This document shows positions 46,064 to 58,000 of a stretch of DNA of 64,000 nt, piece by piece. The translations under genes were made by a program, and so were the position numbers. Within the stretch, counting starts at the first letter, position 1. Every line of letters begins with the position of its first letter. The notes below the pieces were generated by a model that was not told the DNA's origin, did not search any database, and saw only the letters and a list, made by a program, of their open reading frames with translations. Source of the stretch: Schistocephalus solidus (taxonomy: Eukaryota; Platyhelminthes; Cestoda; Diphyllobothriidea; Diphyllobothriidae); assembly GCA_017591395.1 (NCBI GenBank), contig WEDG01000467.1:1-64000 (forward strand), given 5' to 3'.

Positions 46064-49000
46064 CTAGGACAACCGGAATCAAGCAGAATAAAAATGTGTA
46101 CTGTGGGGGAAAATGAAGCCCGTCGTTGACTTCTGCTGGCACACTCTTTAAGAGACAGGGTTACTGAGTCTAGGGTATAGTAAGCTCTGCAAGACCATCA
46201 GTAAGTTCTTTTATCATCGAGGCATTAGCTGCATAGGAGCCTAAAATTACACATGGAGGATGCCTGAGTGTTTGCATAAATGTAACAATAGTCCAGTAAG
46301 TAAGGCAGATTACCCGGAAACCACTGTGAGAAGTTAAACGCGTCAGCTGAAATCCTGTTCGGGAAGTGGGGGGTGGGAGGTATTAACATTTTGATCACGA
46401 GAAATTAATTAATATAATATGCTTATTCTACCAAAACGTAATTAAGAGAAGGTCAGCTGGGCGCTCGAGGACTGTCTAGCATACGGTAGTCGAGTTCACA
46501 ACACATTTCACAAGGGATAACTAACAGTGTCTGAAACAGAGATCAGAGCCCCAATACTTGTCAAAATTAAGCGAAAAGTGTCGGCCATAGTCTAAGGTCA
46601 GTCAAGGAATGCGTGGAGAGATGACAAATAAAACTATGATTCACGAATTTTCCACGGTTGCGAAAGCCAGTGAATTAATAAATAACCGAATTTGCATCCA
46701 CACACAAATCCCTATAAAAATAGTATTGACTATATGTGAGTAACAGTGTAATTGTATATAAATTAGTCATGAGGAGGGGCAATGCCCATCACCAGGATGC
46801 CTGGTGGAATCGCCCCGCAACAAACGAAAGCAGGCTAAAGGCCCCAGCCACAATTTAGGATGCACGTGGCAAAGTACACCGGAGATATTAGTCCTGATGG
46901 CAGAAGCTAGCGTATGGTTATCTCCAGCGCAGGTTGTATTTTGCGGTCTGACTTTGGCGGCAGGGAATTCAACTGCCAGTATCTTCAAACCCATCTACCT
47001 TTAGGTAATGCCAAACATAACGGAAAACTCGCTTTCTAAATACGGAGAAAAACTGCCGAAGGAAAATCGGGCTGCGCCCTGCAGGCAAGTAAACAACCGA
47101 TCCCCCGAAAATTGCTAAAATTAGGTAAAAAAACTGTCGGCCAGAGTTTACAAGTTAAAAGCGCCTGTTAAAATGAACTGTATGAACATTGGATGTAAAA
47201 TTCCCTGACCCGTGAAATTGACCGTTTCCCCCATCCCCAGTGCCAAGGTAAAAAGCCATCCAGTGTGCGCACATTTTCTCTCACTTTGGCGGTAACCGCA
47301 CGAACAGTGGTACTTATAGACATTACTGCCTGTGCTAAGCGATATAGTGCACACTACCTTAACCCGAAAAACGAAATCGACACAAATCTCAGTTGGTCGA
47401 TTTCAAAAGCGCGAGACTGCTCGCAGAATAAGTCGTCACGAGCAGGATTTGAACCTGCGCGGGGAAACCCCATTGGATTTCGAGTCCAACGCCTTAACCA
47501 CTCGGCCATCGTGACACAAGAAATCACGTCAAGTAATTATTCCATGGCGTGTTCTAGACACCCAGTCACACCCATATCGCCAAAAGGCCACGAAAATCTA
47601 GATTAGACAGATTTCACTGCAATATCACACACACACACAATCACCTGGCTTAGGTGGGGCCCCGAAGTCAAAATTTTTCGGTTGTCTATCGATCCATGAA
47701 AAACCATCTTAGTTTACTCCCTCTTCATACAAATGTCCGCATGTTCGACGCTGCCATCTAAAAGAAACGGACGGTTATTTTCAATCTACTGCATGCTTCC
47801 GTCTACCTTGACCATCAAACGTCCCCACACAGCTCCGTTCCTCCCTAGCTTGGATAAGTAAACTCCCCTTAAAGTGGGGTCTCAAATCAGAAGAGTTGAT
47901 TTGAGATTAAAATATTTTAAACTTAAATATATGAAGTACAGACTTACGAAATTTCAGACTCAGAACGAAGAGGATACATGCTTTGCTATATTAATCACAA
48001 ACTTTAGGATAAGAAATCATGTGTATTGAATTATTATCATGCTTACTTATGAATCTAAGTTTGAGTAGAGCATTGCGTCACGTAAAATGATGCTGAATAA
48101 CGACTTACGAACATTTTGAGTTACGACGGGCCTTTCGGAACGTAAGTTGGGAGTGTCTGTATTTCTGACGTTTCAAATGTGTAGCATTGAAGAGGAGGAG
48201 ATCAGGCATGCTGCACATGGACATTGAAACACCTTATTCGCTCTTGAAAATTAGTTTGCGAAACGCTAATTTATCCACGAGTATCGGATTCCTTGTTGCC
48301 AATTATATTCTGGTGAAAATCCTCTTTTCTTCAGAAAAAAATGGCACCGTTGTCTCCGGAGCATGGAATAACTTCATCCAGAAGTTTGACGTCTCAAGCT
48401 ACATTCGATTTTTTGAACAAATGATGGTACACGAGGCTGGGAAAGCTGTCAAACGTGTTAAGTGTGAAGACATTTGCAAAGTGACTACTTTCTAAGTACT
48501 GGGGTTACGACACCCCTGAATCCTATATTTCAGGAGCCTACCTCCCGATTCATCAGGAGAATAATAAAAACAGGTCAGTCGGGAGGTCACATGCTAGACG
48601 CCTCGACGTCGCCAACACCCGGCACTGCCGAGGCCCTGAACAGAGAAATTCGATCCTGTTTTACTACATGAACGGACGGAGAAGGCAGTAGTGAGCGGTC
48701 ATCGCTGAAGGAATTAGTTTATGGGGCAACTGAGAAACCCATGGATATAATCGGCGACGAAGCAGTAACTAGATCAGCATAAGAACCCTGTAGTTGTCTA
48801 CCCAGAAGGCTCGAGCCAGGTTCTGCAACGACGCTTCCTTCCACCAACTCCGAAAGATGACCAGAAGAAATATTGGGCTAAAATAGCAACTTCAATGGGA
48901 CACTCAAAAACTCTATCAAATTATCCGCCAAATTAGACATAAGCCCTCGATACTTAGAGACTCTGTTTGCGATGTGAATGGCAGCTTTATTGCTGACATC

Positions 49001-52000
49001 TCGACCAAGGTCGAGCGATGGCGTTAGCACTTTGAGCAACTTCTCAACTTCGATACCGAGCCCAGCAACCCCTTCCCATGTGCAACGGAGTCTCCTTCCT
49101 CGCCTGCCTATACAATGTCATGCGACCCCTCCCCCTCCCTTCTGAAGAAGTCACTGATGCCATTCAAAAGTTGCACAACAAGGCACCTGGAGAGGACGGT
49201 AGATCCGCTGAAATCTGCAAGTATTGTGTTGAGAAACAGACACCCTGGCTCCATGAAGTGATTGCACAAGCGTGGAGAAAGGAGGTTGTTCCTGATGACC
49301 GGGGCTCAGGCATCCTTGTGCCAGTCCACAAGAAGAGAGATAAGATGAGATGCGAGAAGTACCGTGGCATAAGTGTTATCCGTGTTGATGCTAAGATCTT
49401 CGCTACTGTCCTTCTCAGGCGATTCCAGGCTGTGCGTGGATATGCGGACAAAATATTACCACTAAGGCGCATCCTTGAATCCTGCCATAGTAACAAGCAA
49501 CCGACGGCCGTCTGCTTTGTCGACTTCGCCGCCAAGTTCGATTTTGTCCACTGTGAATCCTTATGGCGGATAATGACACTACATAGTCTATCACCGAAAA
49601 TGATCGCCAAGATGAATGCCTATGTGCAAGTTTTGGTCTATGACAATCTTTCACAACCATTCGGTATTCGGGCTGGTGTTCTACAAGGTTGTATTCTGTC
49701 GCCCATTATGTTTAACTACGCCATCGACTAGATTCTTGAGAAGGCCCTACATGAATAGGACGGTGCTCAGCTTGCACCCTAACTCCGGCTGACTGTTCTC
49801 GACTACGCAGATTATATCACCTTTCTAGCTTTAAACTTCAGTGATCTGCAGTCTATGGTGTCGAGGGTGAATGAGCTCACTACATCGGTCGGCTTGTCCA
49901 TAAACGCGGGGAAGACCGAAGTTTTTTCTAGCTGCATCCCTGTCCAGGAGAAGGCACCTCTCCATATTAGGGGCTGTCAACTTGAAGAGGTAGGCAGTTT
50001 CAAATACCCCAGGGCGAGGTTGCTGCCGAATGGACAAAGTAAGGATGATATTGTCTGCCGAATTGATGCTGCTCGGTGGGTTTTCTAAATCCTTAGAAAG
50101 TGCCTGTGGACGCGACGCGACATTTTTATCCCTACAAAGATTCGCGTGTACCGTGCCTCCGTCCGGTCTCTGTCCTTTTCTATGGCTTTGAATGCTGGGC
50201 TATACGCGTGGAAGATGAGCGAAAATTGGAGGCATTTGAACACCAGTCTGTGGAGCACCCTCCGAGTGAAGTACACCGACTTCGTCACAAATGAGACAGT
50301 TCGAACTCGCTGCGAAAACATCGCAAGGATATCCCAAGCCATACAAGTACGACGACTGAGGTGTTTTGGACATGTTCCTTGTTGTCCAGCTCACGAGCTC
50401 AGTGTTACTACCGTTGATCCGACCCCACTACCCAATTGGAGACGCCGAAGAAGGGGTCAGCTCAAAACCTGGCTCGAAACAGTTCGTCAAGACATGAAAG
50501 TTGATCTTGGACCTTCAGTATTCGGCGTCCTTCGTTGGATTGATCTGTCCAGGTCTGCTGCCGCGGGTCGTCATGCGGGGAAAGGCACAATCCGTGACAT
50601 CATCGAGGCCGGCTAGATCAAGCATGATCGCAGTCGTACCAAGTACATATTCAATTGCATGTTTTATTACCCAGATTTTTTTCCTAGATAACATTTTGGC
50701 ATCTGTGCATTTTCCTACTAGAGTGACATAATTAAAACCGAAAAGTTTCGACCGACTAGCATTCGTCCGTTTTAAAATTGCCTTTTTTGGTTCGTGTAAA
50801 GCGGAGCAAGATGTGAGCAGGCAAATTATTTTTCGAAAAAGATCCCTCTAGTGTCTGTGGTACCACCATACTGCCCAGTTCATCTCGGGTTCATGGTCTA
50901 CACAACCTAAGACCGACAAGGGGTGCTGAGCCAAAAAAACGAAAGGCATAATCTAGCTGGTTGGCATGTGTACTGTGTACAGGCTAGAGTTTATGCTGTA
51001 ATAACTTAGCGATTCAGAGTCACAATGCGCAACCGGATAATTTAATAACAAGTATGGATACTTACAGGACGTGCGACTCTAGGATTCCCTAAATGATCAC
51101 ATTAAGCTATGCATGAAATAGCTGGCAGGGGGCGGAGATGGGCAACCAGAGGCATACACCTCCCGAGAGGCCTTGACCGGAAGGCGGAGACTTAGGGCCG
51201 TCATCGATAGGGTTAGCGCTAAATTTATGTCTGTCTAAAAAAAATATGCCCGTGATCAGCATTATCGCTGGGGTCTAAATGTTCACTAGATAACGGAATA
51301 TGAGTGAAAAGTTAACAGTTACCGGACATATGCGTGGCATTAACACTGCCGCGTCAAACTTCGCTGATGGGTATTAACGATGAGCGTAGTTGAGTAACCG
51401 CATGGCTAGTTTTCATGGTAGCCATCGGCTAAGTAATCTGCTTTAAACGCATGATGGTGGTGTATCGTGGGGAGCATTGTTTTCCCATGCCTAAACCGGC
51501 TGGAAGAGGAAACCACGCTGTCACACGATAGCAGGGGGTAATGAAAATAAGGAGGCTGACCTCGCCCTGCACAGTTGCACCGACTGCATCACCCCCACCC
51601 TAAAACGGCCACTGGTCGCCAACACGTGCTTTCAGCATCACCACAAGCATCTCCTGACCGACTATCGTGGGGATTGTCTTGTGGTGAGCTAAGACAGCAG
51701 ACATTACCCCAGTCCGAGAGACCATCGAAAGGATTAGCGAAATCGCCCTACGGTGACATAGTAAGATCAACCGCAGAATCTCACAGTCATCTGCCCAGAC
51801 GACTTGAGCTAGATTCCACAATGAAGATTCCTTCTATCAACTGCGCAAAATGATGCAAAAGCAGATAGAAATGACCGCAAGCACGACTGCGACAAAGATA
51901 TCACTCCCACTGAGCTGCCATCCAATGTGCGCGCACTTGAAAATTCTAATAATTTCACTAAGTCATCGGAGGGAACCCAACGCTGACTGGCTCTGATTGC

Positions 52001-55000
52001 AAAGATAGTGGCAACCATACTACTGATTAATCGGTCATGGTTTGGCGCTGACATGAGTACAGCAAACAAGCTCTATTATCAAGCAATCCATCTCGTAGGA
52101 AGAGAGCTTTGCAGTTCTATGGACTACACAGCGCCATGTGGTTCGCGTTCCTGCAAGGGATCGCAGAGGCAATAGAAAGGCTGTTGAGCAAAAAACATTG
52201 AAGACTGCATCACAGTTAAAATCTGCAGGTCTCATGGCTCCGTCAGGCGACTGAACTCGGAAGAAAGTTCGAGCATCCACGTGCCTACTGTCAAGAAGCA
52301 GGCTACTGTCGCGACATAATTAAATGATATTGCATAAAAAGCATTATTCGTCACACTTCTCAGATGAAGTCCAACAAAACATGGTGGACTTATGTACCCC
52401 AATAAAATACCCACATCACGTCACATGGTAAAATTCTATCCTGGTTACTAGAAATCGATGGTTGTCTACATAACTGACTTGATCCAACCTGAAAGGGGTC
52501 TATGTGACTAAACCTAGAGTTGAAAAGTGCACTTGCAAGAACTGTTGCTATAATCAAGGCCTACCATCGATGGAAAACTGCACGATTCGTTAGCTAAGAC
52601 AGCGTCCGATGAAAAATGCATGCTTGTTAACTATTTAATTTGTCAGAAATGCTACGGGCGACTTTGATGACGTTGAATCTTCTTCAGGGGGACCGCTAAC
52701 TGACATCGCAGAAGTCGGTGATTTTGGCTCACTAACTTTAAGTAATGTGGAAAGACAGAACGCAGTCTTCGGTGATCAAGATGGCAAAACTAGTTGGTTT
52801 GCCAAGCAGCTTTGTAAAAACGGCTGTATTACGGAACTGCATAATTCACTAGAAGGTATCCCTCATGACTATGGTATATCAAGTGGAGGGGACTGGCAGT
52901 TACAAGCATATAACGGAGTTACTGAGAGTAGGGCAGGGTATGGACGAGAGCATCGTTCAAAGTTATGCCGTTCAGAGGGCCTTTGAACTGTGACGACAAG
53001 AACTGCAAGAAGAACCTACCGGACACATCAACAGGCAACGAGGGATAGGAGGACCCTCACTTAAGGTTAGTCATGATGCCGGCACTATCGGGTCTGACGA
53101 AAGACCAACAGCATACTACACAACAGTAAAATCTTCGGACGCAGCTACACATTAATCAGGGGAACCATGTACCCATGAAAAGGCTGCAAGCCATAGCAGT
53201 ACTACGACACGGCTAATGCCGCCTATCATGCGATAGGACATCACTCACCAGCTTTCAGATTAGCCTCGGAACGTCAGGATGGTGTGCCGGAGGGTTGATA
53301 GAGGCATATACCTTCGAACCCCACCAGACCGTCCAGCTACAACCCAGTTATTTTTTCAACGACTGGATGAGCGGGCTAGACTTGTCAGTGATTAATATAT
53401 TGAACATAAGTATGTCACCGTCCACAAACAAAATGAAAGTCAATTTGAACTATAGCAATGGACAGATAAGACTTCTTGTTCAGCAATCAGCTTGAAATGG
53501 CGCCTGTGACCAGAATAACCTGGGAATTGAGGCCCCAAACCAGGTTATGAAGGCTCCCTCGTAACCTTTTTGGCGGCAATCCTGACAGACATGAGTGTCC
53601 CAGCGTTCTAAGTCGAGTTTAGCTAACAAAAGCGGTTAGCATGTGCTGTAGAAAGAGCCGAATAAACGGCTAACCATTGCTTCTGTTTTAACTTTTTTAA
53701 GTAACCTTATAAAATGACTGTGAAGAGAGACGGTACCACAGAAGTCTTCCTTACTAGCGCTAGCCGGAGTTACGAAGCCTTACGGTCAGGCCACAGTTGA
53801 CGTTGATAACTGTGAACTATCTGCCTCTGATTTGCAATCGACATCGCTTCGATGTCAAACCAGAAAACGTACGACTCATGTGAGTTCCTCGGCATACTGT
53901 ATATTATCCCGGCACTCGCAGATAACGTGCCATCGAGGAAACGGAACGTAGGCGTATGTGCGTCATTCTAGTGGATGCCCTCAAAGAAGCGTTTAGCCTC
54001 GGATTAGTTCGGGTGCTAACCGACTGACTTGACAGGCGTCCTTTGCCAAACTTAATGTTCAATCTAGCTGTTGAACGCTATACAGACCCATCAGCTGACT
54101 GAGTTAATGCCCACGAACTGTAGTTTGCGAGTGCGATCTTGTCGATTGACAAGCACAACGACCGGTTAACATCCATGCCCGATGATAGTGAATTACTGGA
54201 TGCCCTCAATCCGTAATGGCTCGAGGAAACGTAAACAAGACAGTAGATAAAACAAATGGCGTCCCGGAAAGAAAGGTTGTTAGCAATAAAAAAACATACT
54301 CTAGTGAAGGTATAGTTAAAGTACCACAAACAAGTTCCATTTGTAAGGACAATTCCGAAAGCTTTCAGGACTGAGAAAAGACTGGGACATCCCAGTCGCA
54401 GCGAGTAACTTATTGCTAAAAAGTAGACTACGTCTAGTTAAATGCTAGCTTCGGTTAATTACCTCTAGGTCCCGGTAACTACAGGAAAGATGCAAAATTA
54501 TTTAGCGCATACAGGAACAGATAGCAAACCTAGATGATCATCGTCATAACTGTAAATTACAGTGCTACTACTGTAGAGACTTGTGATAGTTTTGTGGTAT
54601 TTCATAGGACAGAGGAGAGTTCATTTTATTTTCTAAACTTCTTACATGTGCATTATAACTGCTTGCTGTTTCCAGCCCACTTCCTCCAAACCATCCTGTT
54701 GCTTGCTCTCGTTTTCTATTATTCAACCGCCCGTTTCACAGTAACAAATGAAGAATTAGATACGCGTTGGGATCGTCCTAGGTGACACCTTTACTTCGTG
54801 TCGTCGAACTTGACGTGAACATCAGCCGCAGCGAAAGTATCTGAAAAGGCTTTGAGCCAATCGTTCCTTATAAATTTGCTAAGTGCATTGCCCTAGACGC
54901 GAAATTCGGCAAAGATTCTTCTTTGCTGACATCAGCTTTCTCACTGTTCACCTGCGTACCTGTGACAGAAGCCGTCCACAACCTATGTTAGTACACATAA

Positions 55001-58000
55001 TTTTTCGATGACGGAACACGAATGCCTTAGGATTATCTCCGGATTCAGACCTAGTCGACGCCGTTACGGGGAAATGGAGGAAACTTCAGTTGAAGGAATG
55101 CGGTCGAGAGAACCGGTACGTCCGTTAGCTGTCAATCTGGCGAGTAAATGGGTGGTAGACAACGAAGCGACCACCCATAAGTGGGCGCTGGAGTCCGACG
55201 AATGAGCAGTTGTGGACCAATGCCATCGGGATACCGAGTGATATTTGACAAATCGATTGCTACATAAAGTGCTGCCAAAAGCCAATGATGACAGTGTAGC
55301 AAGGTTGTTGTGAAGCGCCACTGAACAAGTATGTTTGTTATCACCGTCTTGTTAAGGTATTGGCCCAAAGCGCTAGAGGAGACCACCTCAAGCAAGAATC
55401 CAGGCCTGTTATGCGTTCGTGCCATTAATTTGCAAGAAACTTGAAGAAAATGTCCGAACATAGTATGCGATCCATGTTAAATGTCACCAAAACCAAAACA
55501 CTCCACAATGATAATCCAAATGTACGAGCGAAAAGTATGCCACCAGGACTATTCCATCAGTAGCCGATTCTTAATATTCGGTAGTGATATATGCAAACGC
55601 GCATAAGCCCTGGTACCCGAAGTATTTCATCAGCACTACGTAAACGTGTGTTGCCTGTCTTTGATGAGCTTTCACTTCACCCCATATCTTGGCGATCATG
55701 CAGCTCCTTTGGTATACCTTGTGTGGCTATAACTAAAGCGCAACAGGTGAAATGGGCATTGCTTGCGTGGGAAGCAGCCAATGACTGATCGGCCTAGTTA
55801 AAACTGAAGGGATAGTTTAACATTCCGACCGTTTTCATCTACGCGCAATTACCAGATGTCGACTGGCATGATAAAGAAACTTTCAATTACGAGTGCAAGA
55901 AGTGCTTGAAGGACTGACTCGCAGTGATTTTGTTCTTATGGGAGGTCGAATGGTCGAACTGGAGATCATGCAGATTTTCAATCACCTGGCAGCCCATTAT
56001 AAAGTTGGTGCCCAATGCAACGGCGGTGAACTTCGCTAATAAAAACTGGTAAATAGTTACCTTGTCACGTGCTTTCTGCATGGCCGAAAACATCTGCTAA
56101 TATAGTATTTAAAGGTGGATAGTGCAAGCCGAAGTGATTACATTCTAATCAGCTGCGTTTGTGATAATCAATTGATGTGTGGCGCCGCAAATGGCAATGC
56201 CTATGGATCAGACTAGGTCCTCGTTTGCACACACTTGAAGGTTAACCCTCCATTTGCGCCATCAATGTCTTGTAAAGAGACTTGAACTTAATATCATTGC
56301 ATAAACGTAACACAACCGTGGCCCCGAGAGCAGAACTCTCGTTATGAGCTGCAGCCCAAGTCGAAGAAGCATTCAAGGCGGACGAGAGAATTTTTGGGTT
56401 TACCTAGAGCGCTGCAATGATTGGATGAGCTGAAGAACCTTGTAGGTACTTGCCAAGACAGCTAGGGTTATGTCCGCAACGATGATTCTAGCAGCCAACA
56501 CAGAAAAATGACGGCAAAGTTGGTTATAGACAGCCTCGAAAACTGCTGGGCTGTCACGACTTCCATTAACCAGGTTTCAGGCGGCGATAGTCCAAAATTC
56601 TACCCAACTACTCACAAAATTAATTGTGGATCGCCTCCACTGACTGACTTTTCTCAACATGTGCGTAGCGGTTTTACTGTTTATAACTGCATAGGTCGGA
56701 ATATGGCGCAAGAACTCCGAGTGCTCTGTCAATGGCAGGGTTTTATCCATCTACAGTCAACGTAGTGTCGTATGACCTTCCTTCCTAAAAAGAAATCACC
56801 AACGCAATATCGAGACTGCGTAATGAGGCATCCATCAGGGTTGGGTTCAGAGGACAATGTGGATGCACTGGTCAAATACACTACGATATTCAGTGTCTGA
56901 TGATCGATTTTTTCCAGTTAGGCTGCCGTAGATTTTCACCTGTAGAGAGAACACAACAGGTCATTTATGCAAACGCAAGGGAACCGACAAATCTGCGATA
57001 ATCACCGAGAAAACTTCCATCTCAGTACGGTTGGCAAAATCACCGTGCGAATACTAATCAAACGCTAGAAATCTATACGTAGAGGAGGTTCTCCCTGACG
57101 GCAAACGTAGATTCCGGATAGCCTTGGGAGCACTGACGTGATTTTGTATGTCCTAGGAAATAAGGCCATCTTACACACTACCTTTATCGATCTCATCAAA
57201 GTCCTTGACATCGTTAATCAAGAAGGTCCATGGAAATGCAACGACATTTAGATATCCAGAATGACCCGAACTGGTGGGCGGACAACAAACGATTGCTATG
57301 CGAAGAGCTCAACTACCGAATAAGCCTAACCCATGGTATTTGTCACCGGCAATACCATCGACGTGATAAACCAATGCCCTTACTTGGACAGCACCAACGC
57401 AAGGAACATCAAAATCGATGAAGGAGTTGAATTCCGGAGTACCAAGGCAAGTCAGACCTTTGACAGTCTATAATATACTCGATTTGGGGTCACCGCGGCA
57501 TTCTTCCCAGTGTAAAACTTGTGATGCATATGGTTGTCATCCAGACAGCAGTATTCCACGACAGACATATTCAAACAACTAAACACCACAGTTTTTAATT
57601 TTCATCTACACATTATTTTGTGCTGTTCTAAAGCCAAATCTAGTATACATGAACGGTTGCCGAACGTTCTACTGGGTTCCTGAAAGAGAAAGTTCCCAAT
57701 GCTTACAGGAGGCAAGAAACAGACAATGACTTATCAGGCCGAACTCGATCAATATATAAGAGCAAAGGGAAATTAAAACCAAGATAAAGTAGGATTCTTT
57801 AAGGACTCTTCGTGACCTGAGGCATTTATAGATTTCCTATGGGAGAGGAGATGCAGATACCTAACAAAAGATTTCAAATAATTCGATCGTTACCAAAAAT
57901 ATTTCTGCCATAAAGGTTTGAATAAGTGACGTGTCTTGGATTGTAAACAATAATTGCCTAAGGAAATGGAAATCCAACAAAAGGTCTACACAGCAACTAG

